Source: a virus
IMG/VR virus record: IMGVR_UViG_3300035181_002277
Location: 1-22,979 of that record
Direction: 5' to 3' (one strand)
DNA: 22,979 bases
Within the stretch, counting starts at the first letter, position 1. The number at the start of each line of letters is the position of its first letter. Below the pieces are notes generated by a model. That model made no database searches. It worked only from the letters and a program-made list of their open reading frames with translations, and was not told the origin of the DNA. Positions 1 to 7,149 of the stretch are shown here, piece by piece. The translations under genes and the position numbers were made by a program.

Positions 1-26
1 TATCATTACACAATCACCTTATCAGG

Positions 27-82
27 GTGTCCTAGAGGACTCGAACCTCTGACCGATGCCCTTTCATCTGAGCTAAGGACAC
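27..82 (-). pseudogene. tRNA remnant lacking its anticodon arm (Arg-like)
   Basis: On the minus strand a perfect 7-bp acceptor stem (GTGTCCT/AGGACAC), a D-arm (GCTC...GGGC) and an intact T-arm (AGAGG TTCGAGT CCTCT) are present in only 56 nt. The anticodon stem-loop is missing. The remaining parts resemble an Arg(TCT)-type tRNA, which is inference. No CCA is encoded. The junction GCATCGGTCAGAGG is where an anticodon arm should sit. Confidence 0.7.
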
Positions 83-91
83 ATATGATAA

Positions 92-150
92 GTTAGGATC
101 TACTCTAAGTAGCTAAAATTTTATAGCACTTAGTCTAAACACTTCCTAAC
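92..150 (-). other. Hairpin-rich element next to the tRNA remnant
   Basis: A perfect 7-bp terminal stem (GTTAGGA/TCCTAAC) encloses 45 nt that can form an inner hairpin (CTACT TAG AGTAG) and a second AT-rich one. The layout recalls a degraded tRNA without a recognisable T-loop or anticodon. The rest of 151-310 shows only short hairpins and very short open frames; I see no gene there. Confidence 0.3.
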
Positions 151-328
151 TTACTATGTGATGGTATTTCATTTTACCAACTGATTAGATACCTTCCAAT
201 TAGTAGTATCCGTGAGAGATTACAACCTCAACTACAATTAATGAGTTCATACACCCATGTTATTGTTTTATTAACTCTTCTTTAGTCATCTAGTTTTCAT
301 TCTTTCAACATATTCTTTTGATACAATA

Positions 329-352
329 ATTATATCATATTAATCTTAAAAT
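329..352 (-). promoter_or_regulatory. Repeated phage promoter, copy A
   Basis: Minus-strand extended -10 TGATATAAT with box ATTTTAAG 10 nt upstream. It is identical to the promoters before the genes starting at 1089, 2876 and (box one base different) 4416. Downstream, 298-310 keeps a fragment like the leader of the 2508-2876 gene (ATGTTGAAAGAA) but runs into a stop, so this copy now drives no clear gene. Confidence 0.6.
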
Positions 353-360
353 AATATTAA

Positions 361-410
361 TATTATTAATTAATATACCTGAGATGCTTTTTGGATAACA
401 ATGGGTTTTC
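361..410 (-). repeat. Remnant copy of a gene 3' end beside a promoter
   Basis: The minus strand reads KTHCYPKSI in one frame, matching KTHCYSKSI at the C-terminus of the 4492-5256 protein. The nucleotide block GATGCTTTTTG, then GTAACAATGGG or GATAACAATGGG, is shared. It lies immediately upstream of promoter copy A, as the intact gene end lies upstream of promoter copy D. It is probably debris of a duplicated module. Confidence 0.5.
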
Positions 411-459
411 TTCGCTTTCAATTCATTTTATCTTTCTTTTTGAGATTATTTTTTATCTA

Positions 460-1089
460 CTATGGCCCTACATATCCAGTTGGTACTGCAGGTGACATTT
501 CAATGATCTGGAAGATGATTGTTTTCCATTTAGTCCACCATTCCAGCTCACAATCAACCATGCTTTTGATTTCTTCATCATCAAAATTTTTCCATTGTTC
601 AATTTCATATGTATGACAACCGATGTTCAAAATAGAATCAGTATATGAAACCATATATTTTTCAAGTTGAAATGAACGTAGTGATCTCATCTCTCCAATG
701 GTATAGCGCAAGTCGGCATAATGCAAATTGGTAGAGCGTAGGTCGGTAGATCTCATATCAGCATAACTCATATCAGCATAGCGCAAGTCGGCATAATGCA
801 AATTGGTAGAACGCAAGTTTGTAGAACGCAGGTTGGCATAACTTAAGTTTGTAGAACGCAGGTTTGCAAAGCTCATATCAGCATAACGCAAGTCGGCATA
901 ACTTAGGTCGGAAAAGCTTAGGTCAACAAAGCTTAGGTTGATATAGCTCAAGTTAACATTTCTCAAGTTGGTATAGCTTAGGTCGGCTTTAATACCACCC
1001 TTTTCATTATTTAACCATTTTGTATGAAGTTTCAAAATCTTTTTCAGCTCTTCAGCTGAATAAGTTTTTAAGCCATTTTCTTCTGTCAT
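460..1089 (-). CDS. Pentapeptide-repeat protein
   Basis: 209 aa. Residues about 35-130 are uninterrupted five-residue repeats of the A(D/N)LxY/ST type (for example YADLR, RSTNL, SYADM), which predict a right-handed square beta-helix. The helix is preceded by a short charged helical cap with KILKLHTKWL. It is followed by a C-terminal domain containing the stretch CHTYEIEQWKNF and a Trp-rich tail, an arrangement common in tailed-phage pentapeptide proteins. The function is unknown; some family members mimic DNA and inhibit gyrase, but nothing here shows that. Start ATG 1089 has AAGGA 6 nt upstream and promoter copy B just beyond. The DNA encoding the repeats is itself internally repetitive, so copy number could change by recombination. 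Confidence 0.85.
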   Translation of the reverse strand: MTEENGLKTYSAEELKKILKLHTKWLNNEKGGIKADLSYTNLRNVNLSYINLSFVDLSFSDLSYADLRYADMSFANLRSTNLSYANLRSTNLRSTNLHYADLRYADMSYADMRSTDLRSTNLHYADLRYTIGEMRSLRSFQLEKYMVSYTDSILNIGCHTYEIEQWKNFDDEEIKSMVDCELEWWTKWKTIIFQIIEMSPAVPTGYVGP

Positions 1090-1119
1090 TTTCTATCCTT
1101 CTTTTCTTTTGATACAATA

Positions 1120-1143
1120 ATTATATCATATTAATCTTAAAAT
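1120..1143 (-). promoter_or_regulatory. Repeated phage promoter, copy B
   Basis: TGATATAAT preceded by ATTTTAAG at 10-nt spacing, 31 bp upstream of the ATG of the pentapeptide-repeat gene. It shares more than 40 bp of near-identical flank with copies A, C and D. Confidence 0.65.
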
Positions 1144-1213
1144 AACATTAATAATAGCCTCTTTTATACGCTTTGTTTTACTCTTTTAAAAATTCTAAAA
1201 GAGTAACATATTA

Positions 1214-1461
1214 TTAACCCTTTAAGTGGTTTGACAAATCTCCAGTAAATTTAGAGAAATTAACCCAGAACTAGCATCATTAGCTATACAGGCTCTACAC
1301 TTCTACAAGATTAAGCTCTTTTCCATATACATACTCACCATTCTCTGTAAAATTTATTATAGAACCATCAGCATACATACAAAATAATAGGATGTTCAGT
1401 AAAAGGTCTATCAATGCATAATATTCGCACCGACTTTCCATTAATTGTATATTTTATCAAC
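1214..1461 (-). pseudogene. Decayed copy of the RILCTDR/W-E-P domain family
   Basis: Reading the minus strand in shifting frames gives fragments that match the neighbouring paralogues in order: SVRILCIDRPFTEHP, then ADGSIINFTENGEYVYG and ELNLVEV, then NFSKFTGDLSNHLKG followed by a stop. Compare RILCIDRNHERYP, DDGSIAHFTINGVCGYG, and CTKFTGELPNQLKG in the intact genes. At least two frameshifts and an internal deletion of the GEWCLFW segment are needed. It lies just downstream of the Cys-rich gene, at the end of the same operon. Confidence 0.75.
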
Positions 1462-1555
1462 TGAGATTAAAATCTCGGTTCTCCCATTTGTTTTTGTAAC
1501 TACCAATAAATGTATATAGTATTCTAATAATACTTCCTTTTAAGTTTAATTTTCT

Positions 1556-1942
1556 TTAATATTCCCCTGCAAGTTCATTGTTATATTTGGCAATCAATAC
1601 GCACATACTATGGAACGCAGGGGACTCTATGTCACTATGTAATTTAATATCCCTGTCTAGACAGTATTTAACATAGCTTTGCCATGTATTATCGTGTTTT
1701 TCATGAAAGGAACATCTATTTCCTGCTAGACCCATAGGACACATAACACAATGGTCACATGCATTTAAGCTAGAATAACCTACACAATATGGGCAACTTC
1801 TACTTGTTGTAGCATTGCTTAACGGCTTACACAAATTTTGTGGCAAATCTATAATTTGCTCTTCAGGGACTAAATCAAAGTTTAGTCCAATTGTATCCCG
1901 TAGGATACAATTCTTTTGACGTAAGAATTCAGAAGTAGTCAT
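1556..1942 (-). CDS. Cys-rich hypothetical protein, probable zinc binding
   Basis: 128 aa, not recognised. The centre (residues about 50-80) carries CPYC, then CDHC, CPM and NRC followed by FH, a spacing suggestive of one or two zinc sites. The N-terminal third is ordinary soluble sequence; no signal peptide or membrane segment is visible. The ATG follows directly after the stop of the upstream paralogue gene (TAAATG), with AGGGG about 8 nt upstream, so the two are translationally linked in one minus-strand operon from promoter copy C. It could be a small DNA- or RNA-binding or host-takeover protein, but that is guesswork. Confidence 0.7.
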   Translation of the reverse strand: MTTSEFLRQKNCILRDTIGLNFDLVPEEQIIDLPQNLCKPLSNATTSRSCPYCVGYSSLNACDHCVMCPMGLAGNRCSFHEKHDNTWQSYVKYCLDRDIKLHSDIESPAFHSMCVLIAKYNNELAGEY

Positions 1943-2518
1943 TTATATCCCCTTTAATTGGTTTGGAAGTTCTCCGGTGAATTTAGTGCAATTCTTCCAA
2001 CTAATTCCGTGCCAAGATTGAAATGTTCCATCTGGAAGCACTTTATTAAGTTTACTTAAAACAATAATAGATAGAACACCATCATCCCAAAATAAACAAA
2101 ACTCACCAACTAATGGATTCAATACTTCGACAAGATCGTATGCATCACCATATAGTTCATCGCTATAGACGTATCTTCCGTTCTCTTCAAAATACATTAT
2201 ATCACCATTATCACTGAGTCCTATAACTGGATATCGCTCATGATTTCTATCAATACACAGAATACGAATTGGATCTCCACCAGATGTGTACTTCTTGCTC
2301 ATTGATATTTTCGTATCTGCTTTATCTTCTTGTTGTTCACACACTTCAATAAGATCATATTTTGGACCAAGAAAACACAAACCATCATTTTTAAATGACA
2401 ATATCGCTCCATCGTCACGTAAACCTACTACAGTGTAATCTTTGTCGTTTCTATCTGTACATAAAATTCTAATAGGTTCCCCATTTGAAAGGTAAGTTTT
2501 ACCAACTTCAATTTTCAT
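1943..2518 (-). CDS. Two-copy RILCTDR-domain protein
   Basis: 191 aa from ATG 2518. That start is chosen because GAGGAA lies 7-8 nt upstream and the ATG overlaps the upstream stop by 11 nt; a longer frame to 2608 would lie mostly inside the neighbouring gene. The N-terminal half repeats itself: residues about 1-70 (GKTYLSNGEPIRILCTDRN) and about 77-140 (KKYTSGGDPIRILCIDRN) each run to (Y)DL(I/V)EV. The protein ends with the family C-terminal part GEFCLFWDD and TFQSWHG, then KFTGELP. The family is unnamed. It looks like a small SH3-like beta domain, known to me only as phage hypothetical proteins. The tandem duplication is within one gene; single-copy paralogues are at 2508-2876 and 3365-3718. 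Confidence 0.8.
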   Translation of the reverse strand: MKIEVGKTYLSNGEPIRILCTDRNDKDYTVVGLRDDGAILSFKNDGLCFLGPKYDLIEVCEQQEDKADTKISMSKKYTSGGDPIRILCIDRNHERYPVIGLSDNGDIMYFEENGRYVYSDELYGDAYDLVEVLNPLVGEFCLFWDDGVLSIIVLSKLNKVLPDGTFQSWHGISWKNCTKFTGELPNQLKGI

Positions 2519-2876
2519 TGGTAAGTTCCTCAAGATGTTTGGGAAGCGTTCCATCAAATTTTTTACAATATTTCCAACAAGGTCCATCCCAAGATTGAAA
2601 TGTTCCATTAGTTTGCATTTTGTAAAATCTGCTCAAAATAATACTATTTTGGTCATTATTGTCCCAAAATAGACACCATTCTCCAAGCTCTGGTTCCCAT
2701 ACCTCAACAAGGTCATATTTTGAACCATACCCACATACTCCATTGATTGTAAAGTGGGCTATTGAACCATCATCTCCAATACCAATAACAGGATATTCGG
2801 TATTGTTTCTATCAGTACATAGGATACGAATTGGCTTTCTGTTACTTGTGTATTTTTTGTTCATTTCTACTTTCAT
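2508..2876 (-). CDS. RILCTDR-domain paralogue, single copy
   Basis: 122 aa. The preferred start is ATG 2876 (MKVEMNKKYTS) because AAGGA sits 8 nt upstream; an upstream ATG at 2897 has no ribosome site. The domain runs KYTSNRKPIRILCTDRN, DDGSI, KYDLVEVWEP, GEWCLFWDN, FQSWDG and KFDGTLPKHLEE. The many aromatic and Cys residues at fixed positions recur in the paralogues. It is first in the operon behind promoter copy C and overlaps the next gene by 11 nt. Function unknown; no catalytic motif is visible. Confidence 0.8.
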   Translation of the reverse strand: MKVEMNKKYTSNRKPIRILCTDRNNTEYPVIGIGDDGSIAHFTINGVCGYGSKYDLVEVWEPELGEWCLFWDNNDQNSIILSRFYKMQTNGTFQSWDGPCWKYCKKFDGTLPKHLEELTNEN

Positions 2877-2914
2877 TTCTAATCCTTCTTTCAACATATT
2901 CTTTTAATACAATA

Positions 2915-2938
2915 ATTATATCATATTAATCTTAAAAT
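2915..2938 (-). promoter_or_regulatory. Repeated phage promoter, copy C
   Basis: TGATATAAT with ATTTTAAG 10 nt upstream, 39 bp before ATG 2876. It would drive the operon 2876 to 1556. The leader shares TTCTTTCAACATATTC (plus-strand reading) with copy A at 300-315. Confidence 0.65.
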
Positions 2939-2940
2939 AA

Positions 2941-3000
2941 CATTAATACTATTTTAACATACAATGATATGCTTTTTGAATAATAATGACTACATTACGA
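2941..3000 (-). repeat. Second remnant of the duplicated gene 3' end
   Basis: The minus strand reads SHYYSKSISLYV, similar to THCYSKSIEWYV at the end of the 4492-5256 protein, and lies directly upstream of promoter copy C. It is more diverged than the copy at 361-410 and no longer continues a gene. Confidence 0.45.
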
Positions 3001-3364
3001 TATTTACAGTTACGCTAATCAATTTTACCTACAATCTTAATATAGAAATGTATCACACACCCTCTATAGATGTAGATATCTGATTAAATACTCAATCAAT
3101 TAAAAATTGATTTCATAGGTAAGAATAAACTCTTTATAGTGATACATAGTAGCGTATAATGTGAAGGAGTGGTGTAAGAATCGATGATGCAAGATTCTCC
3201 GAAAGCGAAAGATGACATAGTTGGGTGTAGCTCCTAAGCGCTTATGATAAAACTAGAAAATAAAAACCCATATTAACCTGGATATACACAGAAATGGAAA
3301 ATGAAACCAAAGTCGGAATGCACTCCTATTTGGATGTTTGATATTAATTTGATTCTTGGATTTC
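3001..3364. other. Gene-free interval with a possible plus-strand signal
   Basis: No convincing gene. On the plus strand GCGTATAATG (near 3153) is followed by GAAGGAG and, at 3184, a 17-codon frame; the spacing is poor. An inverted repeat AGAATC/GATTCT (about 3178-3199) and the GCGAAAGATG stretch after it could belong to a small RNA. The part 3250-3364 is AT-rich downstream sequence of the neighbouring gene. Confidence 0.25.
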
Positions 3365-3718
3365 TCACACTTGCAAATGCTCAGGTAATGTTCCATCAAA
3401 TTTTGAACAATATTCCCAAGTAATTCCGTTCCACGATTGGAACGTCCCATCAGACTGCATTTTATAAAATCTACTTAAAGCAGCACCATTTTGTTTATTT
3501 GAATCCCAAAAAAGGCACCACTCACCATGCTGTGGTTCCCAAATTTCAACTAGATTGTAGTCTTTGTTACTCTCACATTTACCATCTTCTGTATAAAACA
3601 AAATCTTACCAGTACTATCCATTCCAATAACTGAATACTTATTATCAGGTCTATCTGTGCATAATATTCTAATATCTCCCTTTAGAGATGTATATTTCTT
3701 TTCCATTAAAATTTTCAT
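3365..3718 (-). CDS. RILCTDR-domain paralogue, single copy
   Basis: 117 aa. Same domain order as the 2508-2876 protein: KYTSLKGDIRILCTDRPD, STGKILFYTEDGK, YNLVEIWEP, GEWCLFWDS, LSRFYKMQSDGTFQSWNG, then KFDGTLPEHL. The Cys of RILC and of the YC(S/K)KFDGTLP part are kept. The start ATG 3718 has AAAGGA 7-8 nt upstream. It is separated from the next upstream gene by about 105 bp and may be read through from the promoter at 4455-4478. Function unknown. Confidence 0.8.
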   Translation of the reverse strand: MKILMEKKYTSLKGDIRILCTDRPDNKYSVIGMDSTGKILFYTEDGKCESNKDYNLVEIWEPQHGEWCLFWDSNKQNGAALSRFYKMQSDGTFQSWNGITWEYCSKFDGTLPEHLQV

Positions 3719-3825
3719 TACAATCCTTTCAAATTATCGGGAAGTTCCCACCTATTTTTTATTCAACCATCAGTAAAACTATCACTTCAAATAGTGACTC
3801 ACCCTTGAGTTTTCATCATGTATAT

Positions 3826-4416
3826 TTAAATTTGTGAATCATCACCTAACCACGCAGAACCATATACATGTGCGGCGCCATATACATGAGCTTTACCACT
3901 CACCCTTGAGTTTTCGCACACATGTGCTCTTTCATATATTAATGCATTTTCATATACTAATGCATTATCGTATATACGTGAGTTACCAGACACACATGCA
4001 TAACCATATACATTTGCATTATTATATACTCTTGCGCTACCATATACTAATGCATTACCATATACATTTGCATTATCATATACTCTTGCATTATAAAATA
4101 CTTGCGCTCTGTCTCTTATGATTGCTTTACCATATACATTTGCATTATCATATACTCTTGCATTACCATATACTAATGCATTGTCATATACCCATGCATT
4201 ATAGTATACTTGTGCATTATCATATACTTGTGCATCACCGTATACTTGGGCTTCATCATATACCCAAGAATTACCATCTTGTGCTAGATTGGATTCGCTT
4301 TCGACCCATCCGCCGATGTCGCCAATGGATACATCACCAAAATTTTTAAGCGCAACTACTCTATATAGAGTACGCCCATCAAATTGTTTGCTCTCACCAA
4401 GACTATATTTTTTCAT
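3826..4416 (-). CDS. YdcK-like left-handed beta-helix protein
   Basis: 196 aa. After an N-terminal segment (residues about 1-50) with DVSIGDIGGWVESESNLAQD that resembles E. coli YdcK, the rest is hexapeptide repeats of the form (N/D)A(x)VY(G/D) that predict a left-handed parallel beta-helix as in acyltransferases and LpxA-fold proteins. No transferase catalytic His or loop is identifiable, so a binding or structural role is as likely as an enzymatic one. ATG 4416 has AAGGA 6 nt upstream and promoter copy D upstream. Just after the stop, 3797-3814 repeats 18 nt of the coding sequence (3898-3915), so a repeat has been lost or shifted out of frame at the 3' end. Confidence 0.8.
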   Translation of the reverse strand: MKKYSLGESKQFDGRTLYRVVALKNFGDVSIGDIGGWVESESNLAQDGNSWVYDEAQVYGDAQVYDNAQVYYNAWVYDNALVYGNARVYDNANVYGKAIIRDRAQVFYNARVYDNANVYGNALVYGSARVYNNANVYGYACVSGNSRIYDNALVYENALIYERAHVCENSRVSGKAHVYGAAHVYGSAWLGDDSQI

Positions 4417-4454
4417 TTTCTATCCTTCTTTTCTTCTTTTCTTTTGATACAATA

Positions 4455-4478
4455 ATTATATCATATTAATCTTAAAAC
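4455..4478 (-). promoter_or_regulatory. Repeated phage promoter, copy D
   Basis: TGATATAAT with GTTTTAAG 10 nt upstream, about 40 bp before ATG 4416 of the beta-helix gene. It lies 14 bp past the stop of the 4492-5256 gene. Confidence 0.6.
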
Positions 4479-4491
4479 AGCATTAATATTA

Positions 4492-5256
4492 TTAACTAAC
4501 ATACCATTCGATGCTTTTTGAGTAACAATGGGTTTTTACCTCATCGTCCCAATCTTCATTGGAAATATATTGACGGACATTTACTCTATCTTTTGAATGA
4601 GCCATTTTTTGCCCGTATTTTCTACGTCGTCCATCATTCCAATAAGTTTTCCAGAAAGATCCTTTGTTTATTGGTTTACCGTACAAGAATATGGTTTGAT
4701 TATAAAGATTAAAATCGCGAATTTTTTCATCTTCTTTTTTTGCAGCTTCCCAATCAAGTTCAACTTTATCGTAAGTATCACTTAGTTTGTGAACTTCAAT
4801 TGGATTTCTCCAAGTTATTCCTAGAACATCTAGGAGTGCATTTCTAGTTTCAAAATCAAAATATCCGTGGCGATAAATGTCATTATAAATTTTCATTTTC
4901 TTATGATGATAATGAGTACTTTTTTTTCTTACAAGAACTTCATATTTAGACCCATCCATGAAATCTCGTTCCACATATACATCTTCATAAGAATATGTTC
5001 TCCAAGTAACTAATGCTTTGAAAACATCAGCAGTTTTTTGATATGTTTTATTATTTTCAAAAACTTTGACCAATTTATTTTCCAAACGATAAACATCTGG
5101 TCTTATGCGAGTATCATTGTTATGTGTTCTTTTACCATCAAAAATTCTGTAAACTGCTTTAGCTTTATCTTTCAAGAAGTTTTTGCGAGTCTGTTTTTTG
5201 CGTCTAGTATCTTTATGATTCCACCCGCTTACATAATTTTTCCATTGTCCTTGCAT
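4492..5256 (-). CDS. Hypothetical protein, 254 aa
   Basis: Not recognised. A basic N-terminal region (RRKKQTRKNFLKDKAK) is followed by a mixed helical protein rich in aromatic and charged residues, with a basic HYHHKKMK stretch and a Lys/Arg-rich GRRRKYGQK near the C-terminus. No signal peptide or membrane segment. A TTG at 5268 would add four residues; I prefer ATG 5256, although neither start has a strong ribosome site. The basic composition suggests nucleic-acid contact, which is inference. Its 3' end (KTHCYSKSIEW) recurs as out-of-context fragments at 361-410 and 2941-3000. Confidence 0.6.
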   Translation of the reverse strand: MQGQWKNYVSGWNHKDTRRKKQTRKNFLKDKAKAVYRIFDGKRTHNNDTRIRPDVYRLENKLVKVFENNKTYQKTADVFKALVTWRTYSYEDVYVERDFMDGSKYEVLVRKKSTHYHHKKMKIYNDIYRHGYFDFETRNALLDVLGITWRNPIEVHKLSDTYDKVELDWEAAKKEDEKIRDFNLYNQTIFLYGKPINKGSFWKTYWNDGRRRKYGQKMAHSKDRVNVRQYISNEDWDDEVKTHCYSKSIEWYVS

Positions 5257-5376
5257 TTTTTCATCCAAGATGTTATAAATTTAACTTAAGTCAAGACAAC
5301 TTAGGTTCAGTTTTCGCTTTCATATTAAACCTTAAATATTTATTATGAAGTGTCACAAGAACCTTCATTTGAAAAT

Positions 5377-5771
5377 TTAATTTATTTCATTAAGTTTTTT
5401 ATAAAGATAGAAAAATATTCTATCAAGAATTAAATCTTTATTTTCATCATCTATCAAGGAATCTTCAATTTTAGATAAAGTATTAGAAATTTTCCATTGT
5501 TTCTCTATTGAGTAATCAATGTAATCACACCAATCAATAACAGAATTATTTTGTTTAAGTTCATCTAATACAAATATTAGAGGAATTCCTATACAATCTG
5601 TAAATTTACCAATACCTTTAACTACAATCTTTCCATCATTAGTTCTTCCAGATTGTGTTAAAATATGATTACGAATTCTTTTCTTTACACTAGATTTAGG
5701 TCGGCGTTTAGCTGTGAACTATCAACCTCTCTTCCTACAGGTAGCATTATTGGGTTATCTAGATTCATCAT
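5377..5771 (-). pseudogene. Frameshifted hypothetical gene
   Basis: From ATG 5771, which follows the previous stop by one base, the frame gives 28 codons (LDNPIMLPVGREVDSSQ) and stops at 5685. A long open frame in the -1 register runs from about 5720 to a stop at 5377 and reads KRRPKSSVKKRIRNHILTQ, then KFTDCIGIPLIFVLDELKQ, IDWCDYIDYSIEKQW and FYLYKKLNEIN. It has no start codon of its own. Joining the two near GATAGTTC would give about 130 aa. I see no classic slippery heptamer, so a one-base indel (natural or sequencing) is more likely than programmed frameshifting. The upstream gap 5257-5376 holds nothing else. Confidence 0.65.
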
Positions 5772-5772
5772 A

Positions 5773-6078
5773 TTATTTACCTTTGGTTGGGTATTTAGAA
5801 TCTAATTCATCAATGTAAGCCAATGGACTAGTTCCAGGTTTAAGATCATGAATTTTTTCAAATCCATTTTCAGAAGTAATTACAGATTCTTCACTTTCGA
5901 TTGACCCTTTATTTTTCTTCCAACCTTTTTTGACCATAAATTTTCCGTCTGAAGGATTTATAGATCCCCATTCAACATGTGAATCTCCAATTGCTTCTAC
6001 AAAATACTTTTTTCCGGTTCGCATTGAGGTTACTATAAACCTTCCAGTGTCAGAAGATATTTCAAATTTATTTTTCAT
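5773..6078 (-). CDS. Conserved T4-type hypothetical protein
   Basis: 101 aa. It contains GRFIVTSMRTGKKYFVEAIG, then SHVEWGSINPSDGK and TSENGFEKIHDLKPGTSPL, a pattern I recall from conserved hypothetical proteins of T4-like myoviruses; no function is known. The ATG lies 2 nt after the stop of the upstream gene, whose end (AGAGGAG) supplies the ribosome site, so the pair is co-translated. Soluble, no membrane segment. Confidence 0.75.
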   Translation of the reverse strand: MKNKFEISSDTGRFIVTSMRTGKKYFVEAIGDSHVEWGSINPSDGKFMVKKGWKKNKGSIESEESVITSENGFEKIHDLKPGTSPLAYIDELDSKYPTKGK

Positions 6079-6080
6079 TT

Positions 6081-6434
6081 TTATACTCCTCTACAATTAT
6101 GATAATCAATGGGTCTTCCATTGATAGTTTCTGTTACATCTTCATTATATTCACTCATACCATGTTCAGTAAAAACTTGTTTTAGTGTTTTTGTATTAGG
6201 TATTTTGTTTTCTTTTTCAGCCAAAAATTCTGAGGCTCTAACGGCTTCAATTTGTTTGCGAATATAACGCATGAAAATCATTGCCTTGTCTTGTTTAAGA
6301 AATGTTCCATCACCTGTGTCCTCTACAGGAACGGGGAACATAAAGCCATCTGTGGTTTTGTACCAAAGTTCACCTTTTCTGTAAAACTCAAAGGTGACTT
6401 GTTTGTTATCTTTCACCATTTCTTTAATATTCAT
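6081..6434 (-). CDS. Conserved T4-type hypothetical protein
   Basis: 117 aa. The N-terminal part (VTFEFYRKGELWYKTTDGF, MFPVPVEDTGDGTF, DKAMIFMRYIRKQ) matches a conserved small protein I recall from many T4-like phages; its role is unknown. The C-terminal third, ending ETINGRPIDYHNCRGV, is less familiar. It is followed after 2 nt by the 6078 gene. Upstream lies tRNA-Arg(TCG). Confidence 0.75.
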   Translation of the reverse strand: MNIKEMVKDNKQVTFEFYRKGELWYKTTDGFMFPVPVEDTGDGTFLKQDKAMIFMRYIRKQIEAVRASEFLAEKENKIPNTKTLKQVFTEHGMSEYNEDVTETINGRPIDYHNCRGV

Positions 6435-6457
6435 TGTTTTTCTTTATTTTTAGTTTT

Positions 6458-6528
6458 TGGAGCCCCATATGCGAGTCGAACACATTCATCAAGCTTCGAA
6501 GGCTCAAGTCTAATCCCTTAGATGGGGC
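6458..6528 (-). tRNA. tRNA-Arg(TCG), compact
   Basis: Acceptor GCCCCAT/ATGGGGC, T-arm ATGTG TTCGACT CGCAT, anticodon loop CTTCGAA with T33 and anticodon TCG, CCA encoded. The body is only 67 nt: the D-stem has three pairs, there is no base 26, and positions 8-9 are CT. The discriminator is T. It stands alone between two protein genes. Confidence 0.75.
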
Positions 6529-6538
6529 ATATTGAGGC

Positions 6539-6973
6539 TTACGCCCCTTTTAACATTTCTTCTAGTGAATATTCACCATTAGAAGAAACTTTAATAATAT
6601 TGTCCATCCAATCATAATCAAGAATAGGGCGAGTTTCTGAACCGGTAATACGAACTTTAATAATACTAGCACATGAGAATGGATATGTAATGCAATCATT
6701 TAATACATATACATCGAAAGTTTCGCCCGTATCTCCAGTATGGTAGATAATCTTATCTGCTTCAGTTACGGGACATGCCCATATACCTTCACCATTACCT
6801 GATTTGAAGTTTTTCTCTGAATCAGGAAGATTTACTTTAATGTAATCTTCTTCATTGAGATTCAATTCACCTGAATAAAACTCTTTTGCTTTAGAAATTA
6901 ATCCTAAACTTTTTTGATTCTTCACAATATTAGCAATTTCTTTCAATTGCTCTGATGTTAATTCTCTTTTCAT
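6539..6973 (-). CDS. Hypothetical protein, 144 aa
   Basis: Not recognised. A short N-terminal helix (LTSEQLKEIANIVKNQK) precedes a beta-rich domain with GNGEGIWACPVTEADK, HTGDTGETFDVYVLNDC, and FSCASIIKVRITGSETRP, and the protein ends SLEEMLKGA. It has four Cys residues without zinc-like pairing. No signal peptide or membrane segment. Upstream, TGTATAATG at about 6999-7007 could be an extended -10, without the box seen in the repeated promoters. It is followed by tRNA-Arg(TCG). Confidence 0.75.
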   Translation of the reverse strand: MKRELTSEQLKEIANIVKNQKSLGLISKAKEFYSGELNLNEEDYIKVNLPDSEKNFKSGNGEGIWACPVTEADKIIYHTGDTGETFDVYVLNDCITYPFSCASIIKVRITGSETRPILDYDWMDNIIKVSSNGEYSLEEMLKGA

Positions 6974-7073
6974 GTAAGTCCTTCATATTGATATGTAACA
7001 TTATACATAAATGAACATTAATACAACATAAAGTTCTTATATTACATCTTCAATAAAATTTAATATAAGACCT

Positions 7074-7149
7074 TGGTACCACCTGAGGGACTCGAACCCC
7101 CATAGCCGGTTTCGTAGACCGGTGCTCTATCCCGTTGAGCTAAAGCGGC
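7074..7149 (-). tRNA. tRNA-Arg(ACG)
   Basis: Acceptor GCCGCTT/AGGTGGT (with G-T pairs), D-arm GCTC/GAGC, anticodon stem CCGGT/ACCGG with loop CTACGAA, T-arm GGGGG TTCGAGT CCCTC, A73 and encoded CCA. The A34 would need deamination to inosine to read CGC and CGA. Confidence 0.9.

Noticed and set aside
2508-2608. Extension of the two-copy domain gene to a start at 2608
   Set aside because: It would lie within the upstream gene in another frame; ATG 2518 has a proper ribosome site and a short overlap.
3834-4349. His/Tyr-rich plus-strand frames
   Set aside because: They are antisense to the hexapeptide-repeat gene and mirror its periodic codons.
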